From: a virus
Length of the DNA stretch: 64,000 bases
Strand: one strand, 5' to 3'
Virus record (IMG/VR): IMGVR_UViG_3300021171_000012
Coordinates: 1 to 64,000 of that record
The translations under genes were made by a program, and so were the position numbers. This document shows positions 23,826 to 31,625 of this stretch, in pieces (within the stretch, counting starts at the first letter, position 1; every line of letters begins with the position of its first letter). The notes beneath the pieces are model-generated. The model did no database searches. It saw only the letters and a program-made list of their open reading frames with translations, and was not told the DNA's origin.

Positions 23826-24212
23826 ATGCCAGGCAAACCAGCCCGCTTCATCCCCGGCGCGATCTTTGGACAATTACGAGTGCTGTCCCGCCGCATGAGT
23901 CCATACGGCGTTTTACAGAACAGAGTCACTGTTGAGTGCTCTTGTGGGAATGTCATAGAAGTAACAACGCCAGCGCTCGCCGCTGGTAAGACCGACTGCG
24001 GCTGCTCTAAGCGTGGAGCTGTTGTTGACGATGCCTTGAATTGGACTTGGAAGAACATAATGGACCGAAACCACGATCGAGTCTGTAGTAGATGGCAAGA
24101 CTTCAACAACTTCTATACTGACATGAATCCACGCCCAGAAGGAACAAAACTTTCTCTAAAGAATAAAGACGGACTATACGAGCCCGATAATTGCTTCTGG
24201 GAGGAAATATAA
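23826..24212 (+). CDS. Zinc-ribbon/HNH-like mobile-nuclease relative
   Basis: 128 residues. N-terminal zinc-ribbon pattern (FGQLRVLSRR..., CSCGNVIEV, GKTDCGCSK), then a region like the AP2/HNH endonucleases of phages: WKNIMDRNHDRVCSRWQDF, NNFYTDMNPRPEGTKLSL, and GLYEPDNCFWEE. Typical members read SLDRIDNxGxYxPxNCRW; here the DRID core is replaced by LKNKD, so nuclease activity is doubtful. It is the first gene of the plus block and ends in EEI. Likely a domesticated or decayed free-standing homing-type gene. Confidence 0.68.
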   Translation: MPGKPARFIPGAIFGQLRVLSRRMSPYGVLQNRVTVECSCGNVIEVTTPALAAGKTDCGCSKRGAVVDDALNWTWKNIMDRNHDRVCSRWQDFNNFYTDMNPRPEGTKLSLKNKDGLYEPDNCFWEEI

Positions 24213-24793
24213 TGCCCATTACACAAGCTCGAATGCTTGAGGTCGTAACGGCTGCATCAAAGATTCTAGACCATGCAAAATCTATAGCCGACGAGACTAA
24301 GTTCATTAGACAAAACCAAGTTCAACACGCAATCAATACTATGAGCGCCGAGGTCAACCTAGACATAGAAAACAATCCGCGCGACAAGATCATATACGAG
24401 CAATTCAAAAGCGTCTTAGACGTAATAGATCAGATAGTAGAGAAAACAAACAATATAATAGATTTTAAAACCCTATTGATAATCGGAAAAGAACAATCCC
24501 ATTTCGCCGCGCGAGGAAAAAGCAACGACTGGGCTCGAGAGCATCGAAGAAAAAAGCGTAACGAAACAGCAAGTTCCAATTCAGGACTACCATTAAATCT
24601 ATTCGATAACGTGCTAGAAGTTCTAGATGTAGAACCGCAAACCGCAGCAGAGATCATAAACAACATGGACGAGTCAGTCTCAATCACCCTAGACGAGGTT
24701 CAATACATTCTAAACGATCTCGCAACCCAAGGGCGAATTTCTAAAGTCGGTTCAGATTCTTGGAAGATCATGAGCGCAGCAGTCGAGATATGA
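24212..24793 (+). CDS. Helical protein with C-terminal winged helix
   Basis: 193 residues from the ATG at 24212, overlapping the previous stop as TAATG. Residues 1-110 are helical and charged. Residues 130-190 (LFDNVLEVLDVEPQTAAEII, ITLDEVQYILNDLATQGRIS, KVGSDSWKI) fit a winged-helix DNA-binding domain. A transcription regulator of the early block is a reasonable guess. It ends AAVEI. A short hairpin (24824-24838) follows the gene. Confidence 0.62.
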   Translation: MPITQARMLEVVTAASKILDHAKSIADETKFIRQNQVQHAINTMSAEVNLDIENNPRDKIIYEQFKSVLDVIDQIVEKTNNIIDFKTLLIIGKEQSHFAARGKSNDWAREHRRKKRNETASSNSGLPLNLFDNVLEVLDVEPQTAAEIINNMDESVSITLDEVQYILNDLATQGRISKVGSDSWKIMSAAVEI

Positions 24794-24902
24794 GATCCGA
24801 CACGCGCTGCGCGCCACCCCGCGTTGCGATTTTCGCAATTAATTAGGGGCTTAAAATTGCAACCCGCTGAAATCGCTCAAAACTCCATTGCGATCTCTCG
24901 GC

Positions 24903-24931
24903 TTGATCGAAGGCATACCTTGTGATACACT
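24903..24931 (+). promoter_or_regulatory. Sigma70-type promoter
   Basis: TTGATC (24903-24908), 17 bases, TACACT (24926-24931), in a 202-bp gap 65 bases before the next ATG. The spacer carries GGCATAC, a heptamer repeated at other intergenic sites of the plus block. Confidence 0.55.
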
Positions 24932-24995
24932 GAAAATAAAAATCGTAAAGCTTAAACCGACGTTGCGAACCTAAACCTCAGATGGGACGTGTAAC

Positions 24996-25373
24996 ATGCC
25001 CGCCCAATTAGTTCTTTTCCTCGACACCGTCGGCGTTCTCCACTGCGAAGCGCCTGGCGCTAACGGATCGCGGCGCAAGGTCGATCTACCGTTCGATTTC
25101 GCGCAAGTAAATCCTGAGATCATGACTGAACTAAACGGACAGCTAGAAGCCGAACGCGATCGCAAACGCGCTGCGCTGCGCGAAATACAAAATCAGAACA
25201 TCAACTATGTCGCGGTTGAACACGGTAAACACCTAGCTAAGAAAATCTGGAAAAATGGCGAGCTCGCCTTCAGTCGCGCAATTGCCCGCAAGCTCGCCCT
25301 AGTCGAGTCGGAAAAGCCAGTTAAGAAAAACGCACCGCGCCACACGGCACCGGGTGTCGTTTTGGAGATCTGA
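24996..25373 (+). CDS. Small protein with C-terminal VLEI tail
   Basis: 125 residues. It begins with a strand pair (AQLVLFLDTVGVLHCEAPG), then a charged helix (ELNGQLEAERDRKRAALREI) and a Lys-rich region with HGKHLAKKIWKNGELAFS. It ends PGVVLEI directly at the stop codon. That last heptapeptide is shared in type with six other proteins in this window. No family recognised. It is the first gene behind the promoter at 24903-24931. Confidence 0.68.
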   Translation: MPAQLVLFLDTVGVLHCEAPGANGSRRKVDLPFDFAQVNPEIMTELNGQLEAERDRKRAALREIQNQNINYVAVEHGKHLAKKIWKNGELAFSRAIARKLALVESEKPVKKNAPRHTAPGVVLEI

Positions 25374-25374
25374 A

Positions 25375-25638
25375 ATGCTAATCTCCACTCGCGAAATCGC
25401 CGGCGAAGTTTTCTATGTTTTGACCGACCCAACACGCGGCATCTATCGCCTCGCGTCGCAGAGTCGCGCCGACGCTCGACGCACAATCCCGAAAGCACTC
25501 GCCGCGCCAAGTTCCGACTGGCTATCAGCGAGTCAATACCAAAAGGCGGTCGGAGTTCTTAGTCACGAGCGCAGCGAGTGCGCAGGCCGAGAAGTCTGTC
25601 GAGGAGTCTACCGCAATAACCCGATCCTAGAGATTTGA
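25375..25638 (+). CDS. Small protein with C-terminal ILEI tail
   Basis: 87 residues from the ATG at 25375, one base after the previous stop. MLISTREIAGEVFYVLTDPT, then a basic region with YRLASQSRADARRTIPKALA and SERSE-like Arg/Glu/Cys positions, ending NPILEI. Function unknown. A longer frame from 25354 would overlap the previous gene and lacks a ribosome site. Confidence 0.62.
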   Translation: MLISTREIAGEVFYVLTDPTRGIYRLASQSRADARRTIPKALAAPSSDWLSASQYQKAVGVLSHERSECAGREVCRGVYRNNPILEI

Positions 25639-25668
25639 CGAGCGCAGCGAGCACCTAAGAGGCTTAGA

Positions 25669-25917
25669 ATGTCCATCTTCACCAAGCGCCACTACATCTG
25701 GCTCGCCAGCGTCGGTCGAGACCAGATGACAGAAGCGAGAGCAGTCGGTGGAGCTAGCGGAGCTAGCGCGGTACTGATAAGTCTACTGACTCTTGCCGAC
25801 GCCCTCGCGAACGAAAGTCCCGACGGTTTCGATCGAGACTTATTTCTCGAAAACTGTGGAGTCTTTTCCTCAAACCCGGAGATGAGAAATGTCCACTCCA
25901 AAGGCACAGCCGATTAG
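25669..25917 (+). CDS. Small protein of unknown function
   Basis: 82 residues, MSIFTKRHYIWLASVGRDQM..., with an Ala/Ser-rich helix (ASAVLISLLTLADALANES) and DGFDRDLFLENCGVF near the end. The FDRxxFLxxC ending resembles short phage proteins with no known role. It overlaps the next gene by 29 bases. A short GAGCGCAGCGAG repeat lies between it and the previous stop. Confidence 0.6.
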   Translation: MSIFTKRHYIWLASVGRDQMTEARAVGGASGASAVLISLLTLADALANESPDGFDRDLFLENCGVFSSNPEMRNVHSKGTAD

Positions 25918-26131
25918 ACTCAGCCTATGGCGCCTTGTCAACGGCGCGGATCAGGTTGAGTACGACTACGGAAGCAACAACCACGAAACCAGCGTGGCAA
26001 TCGCTAGTTTAAATCTCGACTATCTAATGGCCGAGTCGGATCTCGACGCCCACACTATTTGCGACCTCGTTCGCCCGATCATGCTCGACCTTCAGCGCGT
26101 TTGGCTGGACTCTAAACGGAGGACAGTCTGA
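25889..26131 (+). CDS. Small acidic protein of unknown function
   Basis: 80 residues. MSTPKAQPIRLSLWRLVNGA, a loop with EYDYGSNNHETSV, and a helix with LDAHTICDLVRPIMLDLQRV. No family recognised. The stop overlaps the ATG of the AAA ATPase gene by one base (TGATG), so the two are probably translated together and could act together. Confidence 0.6.
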   Translation: MSTPKAQPIRLSLWRLVNGADQVEYDYGSNNHETSVAIASLNLDYLMAESDLDAHTICDLVRPIMLDLQRVWLDSKRRTV

Positions 26132-27774
26132 TGATCGGCGACAACCCTGCCGCGGAATTGTGGGATCATATCACCATACTATTGGGTGATAGTAATCTAA
26201 ATCCTAATACTCTGCAAGCCTCGGACCTCAGAGTTCGCCTCACTCTAAAGTCTGCAATCCGCCAATGGATAATCGCCAAGGGCGTCTCCGAGCGCACCGC
26301 GGCTGGAATGGGCGACGTCGGGCTTGCCAAGTGCGTTTCGATCGGCAATGTCTATATCAATGGCATTATCCGCCGCGAGGCGGAGGAACAGGACGGCCGG
26401 CGTAAAGTCCGCGGGGGCGATCGCTTCGGACGCAACGATGTTTTAGACTTAGACAGCCCACCCAAAGTTTTTAAGCCGGACGAAACTCCGAAACTCGGCG
26501 ATCTCCTTGGAACTCCGAAAGTCGAAAATGAGATCGAAAAACCGAAACCCCAATTCGATCTCGATGACCTAGCAAAGGCCGCCGATGCCGTTATCGCTCC
26601 CCGTATTCACGCAGCGACAGCGGCGCTCACAGGTTCAGTCGCGGAGGCAGTTAAGACCTATACACGCACTGAGATCGAGAGAATCGGTCTAGGCAATAAC
26701 TTATCTAAAGAGATCGAAGATCTGGTCGAGCGGTCTACGATCGCTGCGGTTGAGAAGCTAATGCCGCGAGCGATCGACTTAAGAATGCCCCACGGCGAAA
26801 ACCGTATCCTAAAAGCCGAACCGAGGCATCGAAAGTTCGACGTGATTCTCAAGTGGCTCTCAACCGGACAGCATGTTTATGCCGTTGGGCCAAAAGGCTC
26901 CGGTAAGACCCACATGGGAGTGCAGTTAGCAGAGGCGCTCGATCTAAAGTTCTATCCGATAGCGCAAGCGTTGACAAAGTACGACCTCAGCGGCTATACC
27001 AGCCCCACCGGCGAGTATATCAAGACGCTGATGCGAGATGTGATCGAGCATGGTGGTCTAGCTCTGATCGACGAAGGCGATATGTGGGCAGCAGCGGCAT
27101 TAGGCTTCCTAAATAGCGCGCTCGCGAATAACTTCATCGCCTTCCCCGACAAGGTTATCGAGGTCCACAAGGACTTCCGATGCCTGTTAGCGGCGAACAC
27201 TTTCGGAACCGGCGCCGATCGCCAGTATGTCGGCCGTAATCCCCTTGACGCCGCATCCCTCGACCGCTTTGCTTTCGAGGTTATCGACTACGACCCCGAT
27301 ATGGAAAGGCAGATATTCGGCCCAAGTGCGTGGCTCGACTATGTTCACCGAGTTCGCTCAGCGTGCAGTCAACTCAATCTTCCGCACCTAATTCCCTCGA
27401 TGCGTGCGATCTCAAAAGGACTAAAGGGCTATTCTGTCGATATGGATGCGGACTCGATAGCAGCAAGTTCAATCTGGATGGGCGCCGCGCAGGACACAAT
27501 CTCTAAGATCAAAAACATCGCCGGTGAGCCACCACGGGTTAAGGAAAAGCAAAACGTCGAATCTCCTATCAATAACGACTATTATACAATGCGGGACTTT
27601 AGAGACTTCGTTGTAAAGGATCAAATGATTGATGCAATCAAAGTTCTAAGAGTCCAGTTCCCCAATCTTGGCCTCAAAGACGCTAAAGACCTAACCGAGA
27701 ACTACCGCGACGGCCTTAAGACTATCGGCGATGTCTGCATAATCGCCGCGGAGAAGGAAAGGGCCGTCGCATGA
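26131..27774 (+). CDS. MoxR/CobS-like AAA+ ATPase with L7/L12-like C-terminus
   Basis: 547 residues. Residues 1-230 are a charged, partly helical N-terminal region. The AAA+ core has Walker A VGPKGSGKTHMG near residue 255, Walker B GGLALIDEGDMW near residue 305, sensor 1 FRCLLAANTFGTG and an Arg-rich SLDRFAFEV, all as in MoxR/CobS proteins. Residues 490-535 (MIDAIKVLRVQFPNLGLKDA, then KDLTENY) resemble the C-terminal domain of ribosomal L7/L12. CobS in bacteria is part of cobaltochelatase, but phage copies are usually remodelling ATPases. The DUF7192-like gene behind it is probably its partner. Confidence 0.85.
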   Translation: MIGDNPAAELWDHITILLGDSNLNPNTLQASDLRVRLTLKSAIRQWIIAKGVSERTAAGMGDVGLAKCVSIGNVYINGIIRREAEEQDGRRKVRGGDRFGRNDVLDLDSPPKVFKPDETPKLGDLLGTPKVENEIEKPKPQFDLDDLAKAADAVIAPRIHAATAALTGSVAEAVKTYTRTEIERIGLGNNLSKEIEDLVERSTIAAVEKLMPRAIDLRMPHGENRILKAEPRHRKFDVILKWLSTGQHVYAVGPKGSGKTHMGVQLAEALDLKFYPIAQALTKYDLSGYTSPTGEYIKTLMRDVIEHGGLALIDEGDMWAAAALGFLNSALANNFIAFPDKVIEVHKDFRCLLAANTFGTGADRQYVGRNPLDAASLDRFAFEVIDYDPDMERQIFGPSAWLDYVHRVRSACSQLNLPHLIPSMRAISKGLKGYSVDMDADSIAASSIWMGAAQDTISKIKNIAGEPPRVKEKQNVESPINNDYYTMRDFRDFVVKDQMIDAIKVLRVQFPNLGLKDAKDLTENYRDGLKTIGDVCIIAAEKERAVA

Positions 27775-27962
27775 CCGACAACGCTAACAGCGCGGTAATG
27801 TGGCGAGTGAACTATCATGCACCGCGTAGCAGACTAGAAAAATACGGAAGCGTTCTAGTTCTAGCTGAGCGGGCAGATGAGGCTATAAGGCAGACCATCG
27901 GTATGACATTAGCCTTAAAACTGGGCAAGGTAAAAATAATAAGTGCCGAGGTAGAGCCATGA
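27771..27962 (+). CDS. Small protein between ATPase and partner
   Basis: 63 residues, ATGA overlap at both ends. MTDNANSAVMWRVNYHAPRS, then a helix with LAERADEAIRQTIGM and a strand VKIISAEVEP. The compact alpha/beta pattern suggests a stable small domain. Unknown function; the coupled frame implies a role with the MoxR-like ATPase or the following gene. Confidence 0.62.
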   Translation: MTDNANSAVMWRVNYHAPRSRLEKYGSVLVLAERADEAIRQTIGMTLALKLGKVKIISAEVEP

Positions 27963-29053
27963 CCACCGACTGGCCAATCTGGAAAACCCGCTTAGGCCTA
28001 GTCCCAGATCAAGATAAGGGTCTTAAGCCGCAACCGAATGACGAAGAGGATCTCGACTTTGAAGATCAAGATCCTCTAGATGAGGACGGTGATGATCTAG
28101 ACCCGGATCTTGACGAGCAACGCGAGCAGACACCGCAACGTGGACAGCTAGATGATCCCCTAGAATGGGAAACATCAGTTATACCGTTCCCGACTAAGGT
28201 CGCCCTCCCCCCGTGCAACGCCCGCGACTTCAATTCGTGGAGCGAGTTCGTCGAAAGCACCACGGACGAATCATTAGTTGGTTGGAAAGGTCGCCGCGCT
28301 AGTCGCGATGAGTCGGACAAAAATCAAAAATCAAACCCATGGTCCGGGACCGCAACCTGGCAGCAAGCCGTCGACATGGCAACTAGGACAGGCTGGCCCG
28401 AAGGACGTAAGCTCTTAAGCGAAATGCTCGTTGCGATCAGTCCACGACCGGAGCCCTACAGGACACTAGAATATAGTGTCGCCGGCGCGTTCCCAATGGT
28501 CCCAAACTATTGCGCCGGCGATCCCGAGTGTATGGTTATAGATCCGGGGTCGGATCTTAGACACGCTAAGCCAATTATTCGGATCGACTACAATCACTGG
28601 GTAAGTGCCTATGTAACCCCGAAAGACATGATGCTCCGCGGCGCCGCGATAATTAGTCTCGCCGACAGTCTCGAGCGAACCGGCTTCAGCGTTGAGCTTC
28701 GGATTGTCGGAAACTCTCGCAGCCATTATTCTAGCAAGGAGTTCCGCTACTCTATAGTCTATAAGCGCGCTGGGGAGATACTAGACCTCGACCGTGCGGC
28801 ATTTGCAATCGCCCATCCGAGTTCGATGCGAAGACTAGCTTTTGCAATCCTCGAACAACACTACGAATGCGAACAGGCATTCTCCGTCGGCTACGGCCAA
28901 CCCATGTACGAGTCGAACGACAAGTCAAGCGACGCAATCTTCGTCCCTGGAAGTCGCGGCGGAGAGACACCAGAGTCTGCAAAAGCAGCGGTTGAGAAAG
29001 CCGCAGAAAGACTCCTTACCGAGATCCAAGAAAACCGAGAAGTAGGAGACTAG
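27959..29053 (+). CDS. DUF7192-like partner of phage MoxR ATPases
   Basis: 364 residues. After an acidic, low-complexity segment (residues 25-60, many Asp/Glu) comes the DUF7192-type pattern: TWQQAVDMATRTGWPEGRKL, CAGDPECMVIDPGSD, MLRGAAIISLADSLERTGFS, VELRIVGNSR and DLDRAAFAIAHPSSMRRLAF. In other phages such proteins are found with AAA/MoxR and CobT-like genes. No metal-binding MIDAS is evident. The exact role of the complex is unknown. Overlap with the preceding gene is ATGA. Confidence 0.72.
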   Translation: MTTDWPIWKTRLGLVPDQDKGLKPQPNDEEDLDFEDQDPLDEDGDDLDPDLDEQREQTPQRGQLDDPLEWETSVIPFPTKVALPPCNARDFNSWSEFVESTTDESLVGWKGRRASRDESDKNQKSNPWSGTATWQQAVDMATRTGWPEGRKLLSEMLVAISPRPEPYRTLEYSVAGAFPMVPNYCAGDPECMVIDPGSDLRHAKPIIRIDYNHWVSAYVTPKDMMLRGAAIISLADSLERTGFSVELRIVGNSRSHYSSKEFRYSIVYKRAGEILDLDRAAFAIAHPSSMRRLAFAILEQHYECEQAFSVGYGQPMYESNDKSSDAIFVPGSRGGETPESAKAAVEKAAERLLTEIQENREVGD

Positions 29054-29159
29054 AAGTGACTAACCTTTACCGCGTATCCCGGATCAGGACTACGAAAGTC
29101 TAACCTTTGCTATCTACGACCCACCGATTGGAAAAGTATCTCGTTCTAGGAGAACAGAA

Positions 29160-29369
29160 ATGACCGACAAAGACACTGAATTGCTAAAGAAAGCTGTAAG
29201 AGCAGCATTAGACGCTACTCAAGGCCCACACACCGATGAAGAGTTCGAAATTAGATGGAAATTTAACCCAGATCCAGAGCACGTCAGACTTGGTGGTCCC
29301 TGGTATTTACTTCAAGTGGCACAGATAGTCCTTGAAGTCTTTAAGAAAGACCGCGGAGAAGCGCAATGA
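29160..29369 (+). CDS. Small acidic protein, unknown
   Basis: 69 residues, MTDKDTELLKKAVRAALDAT, followed by EFEIRWKFNPDPEHVRLGG and a C-terminal helix QVAQIVLEVFKKDRGE. A 106-base spacer separates it from the previous gene and aggagaacag precedes the ATG. Overlaps the HIRAN gene by ATGA. No family recognised. Confidence 0.6.
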   Translation: MTDKDTELLKKAVRAALDATQGPHTDEEFEIRWKFNPDPEHVRLGGPWYLLQVAQIVLEVFKKDRGEAQ

Positions 29370-29707
29370 CCAACAAAGTCGAAAAGGTCTATACCCTTCC
29401 AATCGTCGGAAGTAGGTTCCATCCTCCAGCTGATGATATTCTCGAGGTCATTGCTATCGGAACTCTGCTAATCCTCCGGGCCGATCCCCACAACCGTTTC
29501 GACGAAAACGCCATCGGCATTTGGATTGCTAAGATCGACTCCCCAATCAAGACCACTCTTCGTCAACCCGAATATCACCTTGGCTTCATTCCGAAAGACC
29601 TCGCAAAAGTTCTCCGAGAACGAGGCTTTCCCACTGACACCGACATCCCCGGTGAATTCTATTTAAAGTCCGACAGCAACCAACCCCACATTAGGTTCCA
29701 GCTATGA
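29366..29707 (+). CDS. HIRAN domain protein
   Basis: 113 residues. The HIRAN pattern is clear: LPIVGSRFHPPADDI, GTLLILRADPHNRFDENAIG and YHLGFIPKDLAKVLRERG. HIRAN domains bind DNA ends or damaged DNA in helicases such as Rad5/HLTF and also occur alone in phages. A DNA-repair or fork-binding role in replication is likely, by family. ATGA overlaps at both ends. Confidence 0.83.
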   Translation: MTNKVEKVYTLPIVGSRFHPPADDILEVIAIGTLLILRADPHNRFDENAIGIWIAKIDSPIKTTLRQPEYHLGFIPKDLAKVLRERGFPTDTDIPGEFYLKSDSNQPHIRFQL

Positions 29708-29925
29708 GACTTCGACTAACCAATCGCGACCGGCGAATAATCGCCGCCTGGAAGAAGGACTTACTCACTACCCCTGACGATCTACTATCCAAACCAAAGG
29801 AGACTAGCCATGAAACCAGTATCGAGGACTATCGTCGTCGTTGGCGCGGTACTAAGCAGCCTCGCCGCGTGCGCCCCGACAACCTACATCCGCCCCGGAA
29901 CACCCGTTCAGGTCGCAAACATTGA
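29704..29925 (+). CDS. Doubtful small basic protein
   Basis: 73 residues starting with the ATGA overlap of the HIRAN stop. The first 35 codons (MRLRLTNRDRRIIAAWKKDL) look plausible; the second half overlaps the lipoprotein gene in another frame and is Arg/Pro-rich like a shadow. It may be real because otherwise 102 bases remain empty. Confidence 0.3.
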   Translation: MRLRLTNRDRRIIAAWKKDLLTTPDDLLSKPKETSHETSIEDYRRRWRGTKQPRRVRPDNLHPPRNTRSGRKH

Positions 29926-30127
29926 CCGTGCTCAGTGTGCACTTTTTGCGCAGACGACCGACCCCGGCTACCATGACCCAAATACGGGAAACTGGAAAGC
30001 AAACGTCGCGCTCTCTGTCGTCGATGGCATAAGCCGCGGTCTTACGATCGCCGGGAACTTCCGACTTTGCATGGAGGCTCGGGGTTATGAGGCGGTTCAA
30101 GCAGGGGCAAACAATGTCCGACAGTGA
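29810..30127 (+). CDS. Small lipoprotein
   Basis: 105 residues. Residues 1-21 (MKPVSRTIVVVGAVLSSLAA) followed by Cys form a lipoprotein signal with lipobox LAAC. The mature part has ANIDRAQCALFAQTTDPG, VALSVVDGISRGLTIAGNF and RLCMEARGYEAV, similar in layout to small bacterial envelope lipoproteins with a final C-MxxRGY motif. It would be anchored in the outer membrane of an infected cell. Superinfection exclusion or envelope change are possible roles. aaggag precedes the ATG. Confidence 0.7.
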   Translation: MKPVSRTIVVVGAVLSSLAACAPTTYIRPGTPVQVANIDRAQCALFAQTTDPGYHDPNTGNWKANVALSVVDGISRGLTIAGNFRLCMEARGYEAVQAGANNVRQ

Positions 30128-30389
30128 AATCCCGGCTATCAACGAGGACCTAATTCGTCGCTATTTCGAGGCCGGCGACCTGAAGAACCTTCTCTCGATT
30201 TTTAACTTCCAACAACGATGCAAGAACCGAGCAGAAGAGCTTAGTCGGGCATATCTCGCCCAGATGGTCGTTCTCGGAAAGACTCTCGACGCTCTACGCG
30301 AGGGACTCAAGCCCGAAAGACCAGAGAAGTCTGAAGCGAAGAAACCGAAATCCGAAGCCCTGTCGAAGTCCCAAGTTCTCGACATCTAG
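30114..30389 (+). CDS. Small protein with C-terminal VLDI tail
   Basis: 91 residues from the ATG at 30114, which overlaps the lipoprotein stop. MSDSEIPAINEDLIRRYFEA, a helical middle (QQRCKNRAEELSRAYLAQMV) and a Lys/Glu/Ser-rich linker (KSEAKKPKSEALSK) that ends SQVLDI. The charged flexible linker before the shared tail suggests that the tail is exposed for binding. No family recognised. Confidence 0.65.
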   Translation: MSDSEIPAINEDLIRRYFEAGDLKNLLSIFNFQQRCKNRAEELSRAYLAQMVVLGKTLDALREGLKPERPEKSEAKKPKSEALSKSQVLDI

Positions 30390-30402
30390 AAGGATCAACC
30401 TC

Positions 30403-30936
30403 ATGACAACAGCCAACCCCACAACCCGCGAGTTCATGTCCCACACAATCGAACTCACCGACGATCTCAGGTTTAAAGTAACGGGAGAGGAGTTCGCTAA
30501 CAACCAGCCCCGCGACTGCATTTTCAACAGCCTAGTCGACGCCAAAGCTAGGATCGAGAAGTTAGTGTCAGAGACAAGTAAGGTTCGAGCCCAGAACATC
30601 GTTCTCGCTCTATCGGTTCTTCAAGAAGACGGAACAGTCGTTAGGGTAACGAAAATCAACCGCCGCGATGGAACTATGAATGACGTCTCGGGAAGATACG
30701 TTTACCCTAACACCGACTGGCTCAGAGGTATAATCCGTGAGCATACAAGACTCAACGTCGAGGCACGAAAACTCTATAATATAATGTCCTCAGTACAAAT
30801 AAGTGTGACGCGCAGATACGGCCGCATTGCAGCAGAGAGCTATGGCCAAGCTATCTCAGAACTCAAAAAGCAATACGACGAGATGCTCGCTCTCGCAAAG
30901 AAAATGGAATTCGAAGCAGCCAAAGTAAGTTCCTGA
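30403..30936 (+). CDS. Helical protein of unknown function
   Basis: 177 residues, MTTANPTTREFMSHTIELTD. A mixed alpha/beta first half (DLRFKVTGEEFANNQPRDC, IVLALSVLQEDGTVVRVTKI) and a long helical second half (YGQAISELKKQYDEMLALAK). An internal ATG at 30436 is a possible alternative start. Unrecognised. Its stop lies in a GTAAGTTCCTGA sequence, one of the repeated GTAAGTTCC sites. Confidence 0.6.
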   Translation: MTTANPTTREFMSHTIELTDDLRFKVTGEEFANNQPRDCIFNSLVDAKARIEKLVSETSKVRAQNIVLALSVLQEDGTVVRVTKINRRDGTMNDVSGRYVYPNTDWLRGIIREHTRLNVEARKLYNIMSSVQISVTRRYGRIAAESYGQAISELKKQYDEMLALAKKMEFEAAKVSS

Positions 30937-30966
30937 TCTAAGTTCCTAAAAGGAAAGTCCCAAATC

Positions 30967-31260
30967 ATGCCTACAATCACACCAGAGAACAACGACGAAG
31001 TTAGACTGGACCTCGTTATTCGGAAGCACTCGAACTTAGGAACGGTGATAGTTCCTATATCCGGTAGGATCTGCGAAACCGATGCTAGTCGCGAAGCCGT
31101 CTCAGTCACAATCGAAGTAAAGCCATATAAGCTCGTCGCACTCATTGCAATCGCAGACCTGGAATGGAACTCTGTCGAGTCTGTGTGGAAGGTCAAGACT
31201 CCAGTTCTCGACAAACCTCCAGGATCAGACGAGATAACCCCTTACCGCGTAGTCAGCTAA
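30967..31260 (+). CDS. Small beta-rich protein, unknown
   Basis: 97 residues. Strands alternate through LDLVIRKHSNLGTVIVPISG, AVSVTIEVKPYKLVALIAI and LEWNSVESVWKVKTP. The style resembles an OB- or Tudor-like barrel, but I cannot name a family. aaaggaaag precedes the ATG. A promoter-containing gap follows. Confidence 0.55.
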   Translation: MPTITPENNDEVRLDLVIRKHSNLGTVIVPISGRICETDASREAVSVTIEVKPYKLVALIAIADLEWNSVESVWKVKTPVLDKPPGSDEITPYRVVS

Positions 31261-31292
31261 ATTTAGTCGGATAGCTATTGTATGCCTCCTAT

Positions 31293-31355
31293 TCCACACG
31301 CCTATCCTGTGGATAAGTATGCCCCTTGACCCCTATATGCCTTCCATGCTACACT
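31293..31355 (+). promoter_or_regulatory. Sigma70-type promoter with operator-like dyads
   Basis: TTGACC (31326-31331), 18 bases, TACACT (31350-31355), 28 bases before the next ATG. Just upstream are the dyads TCCACA/TGTGGA (31293-31298 with 31308-31313) and TATCC-TGT-GGATA (31303-31315), plus two GTATGCC copies (31280-31286, 31317-31323). The arrangement resembles a regulated early promoter. Confidence 0.55.
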
Positions 31356-31382
31356 CTTAACTCAAAACAAAGGACTAGCCAA

Positions 31383-31625
31383 ATGCCAAAGTCGCTAGAC
31401 CAAATGACCCCCCAGGAAGCATATAAGAAAGCCGAAGAACTGCGCAAATTCGGCATCGAATTACACCATTATGCAAAAGAGATCATGGGTCTAACAGACC
31501 CTGAGATCCTAACCGCCTGCGTTCAGATTATAGACAAAGTTATCAGCGAGCTTGCTGGAAATCACCCTCTCGAAGCGATCATGCGAGTCGCAACTGCAGA
31601 GATAATCGTCCGAGGACATATCTAA
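31383..31625 (+). CDS. Small helical protein, unknown
   Basis: 80 residues from the ATG at 31383 (MPKSLDQMTPQEAYKKAEEL), with aaggac upstream. Three helices are visible, the last with DKVISELAGNHPLEAIMRVA. No family recognised. First gene of the transcript from the 31326 promoter. It overlaps the next gene by TAATG. Confidence 0.6.
   Translation: MPKSLDQMTPQEAYKKAEELRKFGIELHHYAKEIMGLTDPEILTACVQIIDKVISELAGNHPLEAIMRVATAEIIVRGHI

Noticed and set aside
26131-29053. Cobalamin-synthesis (CobS/CobT cobaltochelatase) operon
   Set aside because: No CobN or VWA-type CobT is present; the MoxR-like ATPase with DUF7192-like partner is a known phage combination of other use.
29056-29103. 15-codon GTG frame after the DUF7192-like gene
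   Set aside because: Too short, no ribosome site of its own and no features.
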